From Streptomyces sioyaensis (lineage in GTDB: Bacteria; Actinomycetota; Actinomycetes; Streptomycetales; Streptomycetaceae), in NCBI RefSeq assembly GCF_004122735.1, contig NZ_SDIF01000061.1, positions 1 through 40,094 on the forward strand: DNA of 40,094 nt. The letters run 5' to 3'. The notes beneath the pieces are model-generated. The model was not told where the DNA came from and ran no database searches. It saw nothing but the letters and a program-made list of their open reading frames with translations. The position numbers and the translations under genes were made by a program. Of this stretch, positions 15,120-23,002 are shown in pieces. Numbering within the stretch: position 1 is the first letter of the stretch; every line of letters starts with the position of its first letter.

Positions 15120-15553
15120 GCCAGTCCATGGCACTGGACCAGCGGGCCCGGCTCCCGCTGTCGCGCCGCCTGCTGCCGCTGCTGGCCGTCGGCGCCGCCC
15201 GGCCGCTCGCCCGCCTCAAGCCCGCCCGGCTGCGCGTCGTGCTCGAATTCGCCCGCCGCGGTGCGGCACCGGCCGGTGCCGGGCAGGCGCAGCGGGCGCG
15301 CGACCAGGTCGTTTCGGTGAGCCTGCGCTGTGCGGGGCAGAACTGTCTGCAGCGCTCGCTCGCCACCGCGCTGCTGTGCCGGGCCCGCGGGGTGTGGCCG
15401 ACGTGGTGCACCGGCGTCCGCACCCACCCCTTCGCCGCCCACGCCTGGGTCGAGGCCGACGGCCGGCCGATCGGCGAGCCGCACCCCGAGGGCTATTACA
15501 AGCCGCTGCTGACCGTCCCGCCCCGCACCGGAGCCGGCGCCGGGGACCGCTGA
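15116..15553 (+). CDS. resB2: Lasso B2 protein: transglutaminase-like leader peptidase
   Basis: This 145-residue cysteine protease removes the leader after Thr-Leu. The catalytic triad is visible as Cys77 in AGQNCLQRSLA, His109 in FAAHAWVE and Asp115 in EADGRPIG. A hydrophobic N-terminal stretch (LLPLLAVGAARPLARL) matches other B2 proteins. It overlaps resB1 by four bases. A 12-bp GC-rich hairpin follows the stop. Confidence 0.94.
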   Translation: MSQSMALDQRARLPLSRRLLPLLAVGAARPLARLKPARLRVVLEFARRGAAPAGAGQAQRARDQVVSVSLRCAGQNCLQRSLATALLCRARGVWPTWCTGVRTHPFAAHAWVEADGRPIGEPHPEGYYKPLLTVPPRTGAGAGDR

Positions 15554-15558
15554 GCGCC

Positions 15559-15587
15559 GGCGGCCGCCGATGCCGTCGGCGGCCGCC
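15559..15587 (+). terminator. GC-rich hairpin between resB2 and resE
   Basis: GGCGGCCGCCGA (15559-15570) pairs with TCGGCGGCCGCC (15576-15587), a 12-bp stem with a 5-base loop, just after the resB2 stop. No U tract is present. It could reduce read-through into resE. Confidence 0.5.
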
Positions 15588-15669
15588 CGGACGTACCCGT
15601 TCCGTCCGCAATCCTCGATCGAAGGGCTGATCCCGTGCACCCTCTCCCCCGGCAGGAAGTGGCCGCCCG

Positions 15670-16299
15670 ATGACCACCGTGGACACCGACGGAGCGCCCC
15701 GGCCCGCGGCCGGTGCCCTCCGCCTCGTCGAGAGCCGCACCACCCGTCCCACGACCGTGGACTTCGCGGAGTATGTGCGGGCGATGTCCGTCCACTGCCC
15801 GTATCTGGCCCCCTCCGTGGAACACGGCCTGACGGGGTGGACGGTGTACGAGGCGGCCGGCGAAGCTCCGGAGGTCGAGGCGGAGGTGTTCCACGCCGGG
15901 GTGCGGGCCGCGGAGTGGGTCCGGACCCAGATGAACGGGCCCCGCGGCGCGCTGGTCTGCGAGAACATCGCGGTCGTCGGCGCCGGCCGGGAGGTGTTGG
16001 CGTGGCCGCACTGGGCCCTGAAGAACCTCTACGGGCCCGTCGGCGTGATGTTCGGCAAGTTCCCGGTGGGCGATCAGGTCACCGACCACCGCGGCCGCCT
16101 CGTCCCGGAGCCGCCGGTCTCCTTCCTGGCCGTACGGGTCGCCGTACGCGCCCGCGATCCGCTGTTCCTGAGCCGGACGCCGGACCTCGCCGCCCTCGTG
16201 GCCGAGGCGTCGGACGACGGCCGGGACGTCTTCGCGGAGGTCTCGCGCGAGTGGAAGGACGTGAAGCTGTGGGCACAACGCCGGCTGCCGCGGGGGTGA
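15670..16299 (+). CDS. resE: Orphan protein ResE, candidate Trp16 hydroxylation factor
   Basis: This 209-residue protein contains no domain I recognise, and lies 116 bases after resB2 in the same direction. From memory, the published RES-701 cluster includes ResE, a protein without known domains proposed to hydroxylate the C-terminal Trp of RES-701-3 to give RES-701-4; gene position and size here fit that protein. Visible features: HCPYLAPSVEHG (42-53), AEWVRTQMNGPRG (81-93), a Trp/His block AWPHWALKNLYGPVGVMFGK (111-130), and Cys43, Cys97 with several His (42, 51, 75, 114, 140) that could bind metal or haem. No 2-oxoglutarate or flavin motif is apparent. AGGAAG lies about ten bases before the ATG. 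The function is inferred from context. Confidence 0.85.
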   Translation: MTTVDTDGAPRPAAGALRLVESRTTRPTTVDFAEYVRAMSVHCPYLAPSVEHGLTGWTVYEAAGEAPEVEAEVFHAGVRAAEWVRTQMNGPRGALVCENIAVVGAGREVLAWPHWALKNLYGPVGVMFGKFPVGDQVTDHRGRLVPEPPVSFLAVRVAVRARDPLFLSRTPDLAALVAEASDDGRDVFAEVSREWKDVKLWAQRRLPRG

Positions 16300-16387
16300 A
16301 TCCCGTCGGCGGGCTCAGAGCGACGACCCGTCAGCAGTAGGCATCACGAGAGCCGGCACCCCGGGGCGGCGTCGCCCCCCGCCGTCC

Positions 16388-18043
16388 TCAGCGTCCGGCG
16401 GCGGCCGGTGGGGGTACCGACTCGCCCTCCTCCTCGTGTTCGACGGCTTCGTCCACCGCCTCGGGGGGCATCGCGAGGTGCACGGCGGTGTAGTGGATGA
16501 CGAGGCTGAAGACGATCACGATGACCAGGTCCCACCAGGCGGGGAGGGCGCGGGTGCCGCCGTAGCGGCCGAAGCGGCCGATGAGGACCATGCCGCCCAG
16601 CCAGGGCCAGACCCAGGCGGCCGATCGTCCGCGCAGGCCGCTGCGTTCGGCCGCCGGGATGACGCGGCGGTTGACCGCGAAGACGGCGAAGCCGAGCAGG
16701 GCGGCGGTCCCGAGTTTCCAGTCCGCCTCGTAACCGGACCAGTAGAAGATCAAGTTGGCGAAGACGAATCCTGCGGGGGCCATGGCCGTCCCGCGGGGCA
16801 GCCGGTAGGGGCGGTTGCGGCCGCCGTCGCGCAGGCGCAGGGCGTGCAGGGACACCGGCGCGAACGCGTACATGATGGCCGCTGCCGAGGTGACCAGGCC
16901 GACCAGGGCCTGCCAGCTGGGGAACGGCAGGAAGGCGAGCTCGCCGACCACGAAAGCGAGGAGGGTCGAGACGACGGGCACGCGGCTGCGGCCGACCTGG
17001 GAGAGGGGTCGGGGCAGCACCCGCTCGCGTCCCATGGCGTACGAGAGACGGGCGGCACCGGCCATGTAGACCAGGCCGGTGCCGGCCGGGGAGATCACGG
17101 CGTCCACGTAGAGGATGGTCGCCAGCCAGCCGGCCCCGACGGCGGTGGCGAGGGTGGCGTAGGGGCCGAAGTTGCCCTTGCCCACCGGGTTGTCCCAGCT
17201 GTGGGTGAGGGCGGCGGGGTCCAGGGCGGCGATGAAGGCGACCTGCAGCAGGAGGTAGAGCGCGGTGCCGATCGCCATGGCCACGATCACCGCCCGGGAG
17301 ACGTCGCGCTGTGGATTGCGCGCCTCACCGGCCAGCTGAATGGCCTGCTCGAAGCCCAGCAGCGCGAACACCACTCCGGCGGGCAGCGCCGCGAAGACGC
17401 CGTGCGCCCCGTGCGGTGCGAAGCCGCCGCCCGCGGTGAAGTTCGATCCGTGGAAGGCCAGCGCCATCAGCACCGCCACGGTCAGCAGCGGTACCGCCGT
17501 CTTCACCACGGCGGTGACCGAGTTGATCCCGGACAGCAGCCGTACGCCGAGGACGTTGATGAGGGTGAAGAGCAGCATGAAGACGGTCCCGATGACCAGG
17601 CCCGCGGCGGTGAGGGTGCCGTTCGGGTGCAGCAGGTGCACCCGGTCGCGGACCCAGCCGATGCGGTCCAGGTACGAGAGGGTGGCCTCGACCTCGATCG
17701 GCGCGATCAGGACCGATCGCAGCCAGGACATCCAGCCCGCCGTGAAGCCCACCAGGGGGCCGAAGGCGAAGAACGGGAAACGGGCGGTGCCTCCCGCAAT
17801 CGGGTAGGTGGCGCCCAGCTCCGCGTGGGCCAGCGCGAGCACGGCGAGCATCGCCGAGGCGAGCACCCAGGAGATCAACGAGGCCGGGCCGGCGATGACG
17901 GCGGTGGTGAGGGCGCCCAGCAGCCAGCCGGACCCGATGATCGATCCCAGGGAGATGAACATCAGCCCCCAGAACCCGACCGCCCGGCGCAGGTGGCGGG
18001 TTCCAGCGGCGCCGGCACTCCCGGCCGCGGCCGGCCTCGTCAC
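16388..18043 (-). CDS. APC-family amino-acid permease
   Basis: This 551-residue membrane protein has about twelve hydrophobic segments and the family's N-terminal motif (FWGLMFISLGSIIGSGWLLG, 24-43), with the GSGW substrate-backbone loop. GLVIGTVFMLLFTLINVLGV and PAGVVFALLGFEQAIQLAGE (consensus F-x-G-F-E helix 6) follow. The tail is acidic (EAVEHEEEGE). It takes up or exchanges amino acids at the cytoplasmic membrane. It is convergent with resE and same-strand with the ABC exporter upstream (gap 170 bases). Counting it, the window holds seven genes from resA to the exporter, the number I recall for the published cluster, but a role in RES-701 production is not shown by sequence. Confidence 0.9.
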   Translation of the reverse strand: MTRPAAAGSAGAAGTRHLRRAVGFWGLMFISLGSIIGSGWLLGALTTAVIAGPASLISWVLASAMLAVLALAHAELGATYPIAGGTARFPFFAFGPLVGFTAGWMSWLRSVLIAPIEVEATLSYLDRIGWVRDRVHLLHPNGTLTAAGLVIGTVFMLLFTLINVLGVRLLSGINSVTAVVKTAVPLLTVAVLMALAFHGSNFTAGGGFAPHGAHGVFAALPAGVVFALLGFEQAIQLAGEARNPQRDVSRAVIVAMAIGTALYLLLQVAFIAALDPAALTHSWDNPVGKGNFGPYATLATAVGAGWLATILYVDAVISPAGTGLVYMAGAARLSYAMGRERVLPRPLSQVGRSRVPVVSTLLAFVVGELAFLPFPSWQALVGLVTSAAAIMYAFAPVSLHALRLRDGGRNRPYRLPRGTAMAPAGFVFANLIFYWSGYEADWKLGTAALLGFAVFAVNRRVIPAAERSGLRGRSAAWVWPWLGGMVLIGRFGRYGGTRALPAWWDLVIVIVFSLVIHYTAVHLAMPPEAVDEAVEHEEEGESVPPPAAAGR

Positions 18044-18213
18044 GCGCGCTCCTGGTTCACGCCACCATCTTGGGGCCGGGAGGCGGGCCTGGCGGGACCG
18101 ACGCGCTGAGTGTCACTCCGTGTACTGCGCGTGAGGGAGGGGGCGGGTGCCTGCGCGTCCCGGCGTACGGCGGCGTCCGCGGGGGCGGGTGTCTGCCGTG
18201 GGGCCCGCAGCCG

Positions 18214-20253
18214 TCACCGCGGTCGTCGGTCGCCGTCGGCCACCGGCCGCACGGGCGGTGAGGTGTGTACGGCGCCGTTGTGGGACGGCGGGTGGGTGTG
18301 GAACAGCGTTGCGTACAGGCCGCGGTGGGCCAGGAGTTGGGCGTGCGTGCCGGCCTCCACCAGGCGTCCCCGGTCCAGGACCAGGATGCGGTCGGCGTCC
18401 GCGGCGAGGTCCAGATCGTGCGTGATCACGATGGTGGTGCGGCCCGCGGCGAGCCGCCGTAGTGGCGCGACGATGCGCTGGGTGGCCAACGTGTCCAGGC
18501 CGGTGGTGGGCTCGTCCAGAATGAGCACGGGGGCGTCGCGCAGCATCGCCCGCGCGATCGCGACGCGCTGGAGTTGGCCGCCGGAGAGCCGGGAGGTGCC
18601 GGGCGCGATGACGGTGTCGTAGCCGTCGGGGAGGGCGGCGATGAACACCTCGGCGTCGGCCGCCCGGGCGGCGCGGACGACATCACCGTGGGTCACGTTG
18701 TCGCGCCCGCAGGCGATGTTCTCCTCGACGGTGTCGTGCAGGACGAGGGTCTCCTGGGGCAGCAGCGTGATGTTGCGGCGGAGCCGGTCGAGCGGCATCC
18801 GGTTCACGGGGATGCCGTCGAGCCGGATGCTGCCGGCGTCCGGGTCGTAGAACCGCAGCAGCAGGGCGGCGAGCGTCGACTTGCCCGCTCCGCTGGGGCC
18901 GGTGATGACCACGAGTTCCCCGGGCACCGCGCTGAACGAGAAGTCCTTCAGGACCTCCTCCGTGCTGCCCGGATAACGGAAGTGCACCCGGCACGCTTCC
19001 ACCGCGCCGACCGCGCGGCTCGGCGCGGGGACGACGGCGGCGGCGTCCGGGTCGGTGACGGCGGGCCGGGCGTCGAGGATCTCCAGCAGCCGCTCGGATC
19101 CGGCGGTCGCTTCGGTCACCGTCAGCCCGAGCTGGCCGAGGTCGCGGATCGGCGGGTAGAGGTAGCCGATGAAGGCGGCGAAGGCCAGCAGCTGCCCGAG
19201 CGTCATCCGCCCCGCGGAGATCTCCCACGCCCCCAGGCCGATGATCGCCAGGACGCAGAGCGTTTCCAGGACCTCGACGATCTGCTCGTACAGCTCGTTG
19301 AGGCGGGCGCTGGTCACCGACGCCCGCAGCCAGCTGCGGGCCTCGCGGCGCAGCCGCTGCTGCTCGTCGTGCTGCCGGTTGTAGGCCTGTGTCAGGACGA
19401 CGTTGACCAGGCCTTCCTCGACCACCGAGGTGATGGCGCCGTCCGCCGCGCGCTCCCGGCGGGACACCTCCTTGACCCGGCCGGTGAAACGGCGCGTGGC
19501 GATCCAGAAGAGCGGGGCCAGGGCGAAGGTGACCAGGGCCATGTCCCAGCGCAGCCAGAACGCGGCGCCGGCGTAGAAGATGACGCCGAAGACGGCCGTG
19601 GCCGCCTGGACCAGGCCGGTGACCACCAGCTGCTCGATGGCGTCCACGTCGCCGGTCAGCCGCTCGACCAGGTCACCGCGGCGATTGCGCTGGAAGAAGT
19701 GCGGCGGCAGCTTTTGGAGATGGGCGAAGACGCGGGCCCGCAGCCGCATCACAAAGCGCTCGGCCGTCCAGGCGGCGAGCGAGTTGCCCAGATACCCCAC
19801 CACCCCGCCGGCGACGGCCACGCCCAGCCACAGGGCGGCCGGTGCCCAGAAGGCGCTGACCGAGCCCTTCTGCAGAGCGTTGTCGGTGAGTTCGGCGAAG
19901 ACCAGGATGGCCACGGTCTCCGCGAGCGCGGCCACGATGGCGCAGAGACAGATGAGGACGATCCAGCGCCGGTCGCCGCGGGTCAGCGGCCAGAAGCGCC
20001 GCACCGATTCCTTGAACCCCACCCGCCTCGTACGGATCGGGGCATCGGCCACCAGGCCGGCCCGAAGGACCCGTTCCCTACCGGTGCCGGGGGGCGGCTG
20101 GGCCGTGCGCCGCGGGTCTGCCGCGGGAAGAGGGGAGGGAGCGACGGGCTCCCTCGACAACGATGAACCCCGTCCAACGGGCGGTGCTTCAGCGCCTCGT
20201 TGAGGCGACGCTGCACGGCGCTCCGCGCGCCGGCGCGAGCTGCGGAGGTGCAT
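18214..20253 (-). CDS. resD: ABC exporter (fused membrane and ATPase domains), lasso D protein
   Basis: This 679-residue half-transporter of the MsbA/LagD type has six hydrophobic segments at about 97-365 and an ATPase domain with Walker A TGPSGAGKST (451-460), signature SRLSGGQLQR (554-563), Walker B VLILDEP (576-582) and the H-loop His in VITHDLDLA. It is placed to export the finished lasso peptide and give self-resistance. The first 80 residues are Arg/Pro-rich with no ribosome site before the ATG at 20253, so the real start may lie further in, closer to FKESVRRFWPL (80-90). There is no N-terminal C39 peptidase, as expected since B2 removes the leader. Confidence 0.92.
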   Translation of the reverse strand: MHLRSSRRRAERRAASPQRGAEAPPVGRGSSLSREPVAPSPLPAADPRRTAQPPPGTGRERVLRAGLVADAPIRTRRVGFKESVRRFWPLTRGDRRWIVLICLCAIVAALAETVAILVFAELTDNALQKGSVSAFWAPAALWLGVAVAGGVVGYLGNSLAAWTAERFVMRLRARVFAHLQKLPPHFFQRNRRGDLVERLTGDVDAIEQLVVTGLVQAATAVFGVIFYAGAAFWLRWDMALVTFALAPLFWIATRRFTGRVKEVSRRERAADGAITSVVEEGLVNVVLTQAYNRQHDEQQRLRREARSWLRASVTSARLNELYEQIVEVLETLCVLAIIGLGAWEISAGRMTLGQLLAFAAFIGYLYPPIRDLGQLGLTVTEATAGSERLLEILDARPAVTDPDAAAVVPAPSRAVGAVEACRVHFRYPGSTEEVLKDFSFSAVPGELVVITGPSGAGKSTLAALLLRFYDPDAGSIRLDGIPVNRMPLDRLRRNITLLPQETLVLHDTVEENIACGRDNVTHGDVVRAARAADAEVFIAALPDGYDTVIAPGTSRLSGGQLQRVAIARAMLRDAPVLILDEPTTGLDTLATQRIVAPLRRLAAGRTTIVITHDLDLAADADRILVLDRGRLVEAGTHAQLLAHRGLYATLFHTHPPSHNGAVHTSPPVRPVADGDRRPR

Positions 20254-20368
20254 GGTCGCTACTCACATCGTCGGTGCTCGGGGGTTGGCCGGGACCGGGA
20301 GAGGCCCGTCAAACCAACGAGGCGGACCCGCGCGGTACGCGAGCCTGCCTCGGACTCAGGTTTTTGAG

Positions 20369-20497
20369 TCAGTAGCCACGACGCCTGCGCAGATACCTGC
20401 GTCCACGCCTCCGGCGACGCCGGCGGTTGTGGTCATGGTCGTGGTCGTGATCGTGGTCGCGGTGACGCCTTCTAGGGAAGACATTCCGGAAGCTCAT
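20369..20497 (-). CDS. 42-residue Asp-His-repeat and poly-Arg mini-protein
   Basis: A short gene in front of the ABC exporter, same strand, 115 bases upstream. It starts with ATG at 20497 after a strong AGGAGG site (gap about six bases) and ends with TGA at 20369-20371. The protein has three parts: MSFRNVFPRRRHR, then five Asp-His dipeptides and Asn (14-24), then a run of seven Arg and GRRYLRRRRGY. The Asp-His and Arg codons vary (GAC/GAT, CAC/CAT, CGC/CGG/CGT/AGG), which argues for selection on the protein rather than DNA slippage. The Asp-His tract could bind metal ions and the Arg tract nucleic acid or membranes. I recognise no family. It may share the transcript of the exporter. Confidence 0.7.
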   Translation of the reverse strand: MSFRNVFPRRRHRDHDHDHDHDHNRRRRRRRGRRYLRRRRGY

Positions 20498-20640
20498 TCT
20501 CGCCTCCTAGGACTTGTTCCTTGTTGTCGAACCGTTACCGGTGACGACAACTCCCAAGCTACGACGCTCACCTGTCTCCAACAAGCTGATTTGCGTGAAA
20601 ATTCAGATATACACCAATATTCTTCGCAAACGTGACAAAG
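20498..20640 (-). promoter_or_regulatory. AT-rich regulatory region upstream of mini-protein and exporter
   Basis: The sequence at about 20585-20640 is far more AT-rich than its surroundings (AAAATTCAGATATACACCAA) and is flanked by the inverted pair TTTGCG (20590-20595) and CGCAAA (20625-20630). A second dyad, GTTGTCG (20523-20529) with CGACAAC (20545-20551), sits between it and the AGGAGG site. On the minus strand TATATC in GGTGTATATCTG could be a -10 element. This is the likely promoter and operator for the leftward mini-protein/exporter transcript. Confidence 0.5.
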
Positions 20641-21023
20641 GGTGCGGGGTAGTCACTCTCCGGATGCCGTGCGTCCGCGCCCCGGCCGCGGACGCTGCGT
20701 GGGCTTCGGCACCCGCGGCGTAGGGGCGCGGTGTACGGGCAGCGGCGTGCAGGGCCGCCGCGGGAGGCCGGTGGCGGCGGGAGGGCGACGGCGGCTCAGA
20801 CGGCGTGCCGGGCCCCGTCCAGGACGGCGACGGGCGGGGCCGGCGGGGCGGCGGGACGGCGGCACCCCGGACGTGATCCACACCCTGGAGACCGCGCCCG
20901 TGCCGCGTACCGTCGCCGGGGCGCCGGGGGCCGGTCGCTCGCGCGGCCCCGGCACCCCGGCGACGTCCTCCGCGGCGCCGCTGACGGGGTCGTGAGCGGC
21001 GCCGCGGGGTGCATCGGCGGTGG
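20641..21023. other. Non-coding or unresolved stretch
   Basis: Open frames exist on both strands because of very high GC, but none has a ribosome site or recognisable sequence. It separates the lasso region from the stop of the leftward permease gene at 21024. Confidence 0.45.
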
Positions 21024-22220
21024 TCAGGTCGCGCTGAGCGCCACCGTCGGATGCAGCCGGGAGGCACGGACGGCCGGATACAGGCCGGCGACGACGCCGA
21101 TCAGCAGGGTGGCGCCGAGTCCGCCCGCCAGGGACCAGGGCGGTACGACCGCGGTCCACCCCTGGGCACGGGCGAAGGCGACCGTGGCGGCGGCGCCGAG
21201 GGCCGCGCCCACCAGCCCGCCGAGCGCCGACAACAGCAGGGACTCGGTGAGGAACTGGAGCCGGATCGAGCCTCTGGTCGCGCCCAGGGCGCGGCGCAGC
21301 CCGATCTCCTGGCGGCGCTCCAGTACCGAGATCACCATGGTGTTGGCCACCCCCACCCCGCCGACGAGCAGCGCCACCGCCCCCAGCCCCAGCATCAGCG
21401 TCGTCAGGCCCTCGTCGGTGGCGGCCTTGGCCGCCAGGGCGTCGGAGGGGCGCGAGACCTTCACTCCCCCCTCGTTGCCCGGATTGACCGTACGGGCCAG
21501 GACCCCCTGCACCGCCTCCACCGAGGCGTCCGTGGAGCGCTCGAAGATGGTGGTCGGATGGCCGTCGAAGCCCAAGTAGCGCTCGGCGGACGGGTATCCG
21601 ACCAGCGCGACGCGGTCCAGGGTCGGCACCAGCTCGACGGGGGCGAGGATGCCGGTGACGACGTACCACCGGTCGTTGAGCAGGATCTTGCTGCCGGGCG
21701 CCGTCACCCCGAGGCGGTCGGCGGCCACCCCGCCGAGCACGACGGTGGGCAGTCGTTCACTGGCGCGGTTCAGCCAACTCCCCTGGCTCGTACGGGCATT
21801 GAGGGCCGCGAGCAGATCGGGGCGGGCGGCCTGGACCGTGACCCCCGACGCCAGCTCCTCCGGTACGACATCGCTGCGCCGCACCCGGGCGTTGACCGCG
21901 CCGGTGGCGGTGGCGTGCTGGACCGGGCCGATCCGCTCGACCATCGCCACCGCGCTCTTGGGGAGCTTCACGTCCTTGCCGAGGGCGTCCGTGCCCGCCT
22001 CGGCGGTGAGCAGATTGGTGCCCAGCCGGTCCAGCCGGGCGAGCAGGTCGGCGCGGCTGGAGGTGGACAGTCCGACGACCGCGACCATCGTGGCGATGCC
22101 GATCGCGATGCCGAGGGCGGACAGCACGACGCGGGTGCGGCGGCTGCGCAGGCCCTCGGCGCCGACCCGCAGCACATCGGCGGGGGAGAGCCGGGCCGGC
22201 CGCAGCGTGGGGCCGCTCAT
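21024..22220 (-). CDS. MacB/FtsX-type ABC transporter permease
   Basis: This 398-residue protein has one hydrophobic helix near the N-terminus (VVLSALGIAIGIATMVAVVG, about 32-51), a long extracytoplasmic domain (about 55-270), and three C-terminal helices (LMLGLGAVALLVGGVGVANT, FLTESLLLSALGGLVGAALG, and LAGGLGATLLIGVVAGLYPA). The coupling motif ERRQEIGLRRALGATRGSIR follows the second helix. This is the MacB topology of mechanotransmission transporters that expel substrates or act on cell-envelope proteins. Its start overlaps the ATPase stop by four bases. Confidence 0.94.
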   Translation of the reverse strand: MSGPTLRPARLSPADVLRVGAEGLRSRRTRVVLSALGIAIGIATMVAVVGLSTSSRADLLARLDRLGTNLLTAEAGTDALGKDVKLPKSAVAMVERIGPVQHATATGAVNARVRRSDVVPEELASGVTVQAARPDLLAALNARTSQGSWLNRASERLPTVVLGGVAADRLGVTAPGSKILLNDRWYVVTGILAPVELVPTLDRVALVGYPSAERYLGFDGHPTTIFERSTDASVEAVQGVLARTVNPGNEGGVKVSRPSDALAAKAATDEGLTTLMLGLGAVALLVGGVGVANTMVISVLERRQEIGLRRALGATRGSIRLQFLTESLLLSALGGLVGAALGAAATVAFARAQGWTAVVPPWSLAGGLGATLLIGVVAGLYPAVRASRLHPTVALSAT

Positions 22221-23002
22221 GGAGTCACCTCCTCGGTGTGCTCCGCAGGGGAGGCGGGTGCGGGAGCATGTCCCGGAGGGGAGCCGGGTGCGGAGGCCTG
22301 CTCCCGGGGGGAGCCGGTGGCGCCGGCGGCACCGGAGTCGTCGACGATCTCGCCGTCCCGGAAGCGGATCCGGCGCGGCAGCGAGTCGGCGATGTCGTGG
22401 TCGTGGGTGATGACGCAGACGGTCCGTCCTGCCGCATGCAGTGCGCGGAGGAGGTGCATGACCCGTGCGCCGGAGGCGGAGTCCAGTGCGCCGGTCGGCT
22501 CGTCGGCGAGCAGCAGATCGGGCTCGCCGACCAGCGCGCGGGCGATGGCCACCCGCTGCTTCTCGCCGCCGGAGAGCTGGTGGGCGAGGTGGCCGGTGCG
22601 GTGGCCGAGCCCCACCTCTTCCAGGGCCGTACGGGCCCGCGCGCGGCGCGCGCGCAGCCCCGTCCCGCCGTAGAGCAGACCGTCGGCGACGTTGTCCTGG
22701 GCGGTGCGGCCGGGGGCGAGATGGAAGTGCTGGAAGACGAAGCCGATGTGCCGGGCGCGCAGGGCGGAGAGCTGGGCGTCGGACAGCCGGCTCACGTCGT
22801 GCCCGGCCACCCGGACCTCGCCCGAGGTGGCCCGGTCGAGGGTGCCGAGGAGGTTGAGCAGAGTGGATTTGCCGGAGCCGGACGGGCCGACGATGGCGAG
22901 CAGTTCGCCCTGCGCCACCCGCAGGTCCACGCCCCGCAGGGCATGGACGCCGCCCGGGTACGACTTGGTGGCCGCCCGCAGTTCGATCACTGCTGAGGTC
23001 AT
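22217..23002 (-). CDS. MacB-type ABC transporter ATPase
   Basis: A 261-residue ATPase with Walker A VGPSGSGKSTLL (about 38-49), the LolD/MacB-type Q-loop FVFQHFHL, signature HQLSGGEKQRVAIARALV, Walker B LLLADEPTGALD and the His switch ITHDHD. It energises the adjacent permease. ATG 23002 overlaps the stop of the adaptor gene by four bases. The Pro/Ala-rich tail of about 35 residues (GSPREQASAPGSPPGHAPAP) is not part of the core fold. Confidence 0.94.
   Translation of the reverse strand: MTSAVIELRAATKSYPGGVHALRGVDLRVAQGELLAIVGPSGSGKSTLLNLLGTLDRATSGEVRVAGHDVSRLSDAQLSALRARHIGFVFQHFHLAPGRTAQDNVADGLLYGGTGLRARRARARTALEEVGLGHRTGHLAHQLSGGEKQRVAIARALVGEPDLLLADEPTGALDSASGARVMHLLRALHAAGRTVCVITHDHDIADSLPRRIRFRDGEIVDDSGAAGATGSPREQASAPGSPPGHAPAPASPAEHTEEVTP

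Noticed and set aside
16436..18109. 557-residue rightward open frame opposite the permease
   Set aside because: Its composition is Gly/Glu/Gln/Arg-rich shadow sequence and the minus strand encodes a clear APC permease.
20603..21067. Possible small genes between the mini-protein and the ABC permease
   Set aside because: Several overlapping frames, Arg/Pro/Gly-rich, without start signals; explained by GC content.
21009..22673. 554-residue rightward open frame opposite the ABC permease and ATPase
   Set aside because: It is an antisense shadow; both minus-strand genes have complete family motifs.
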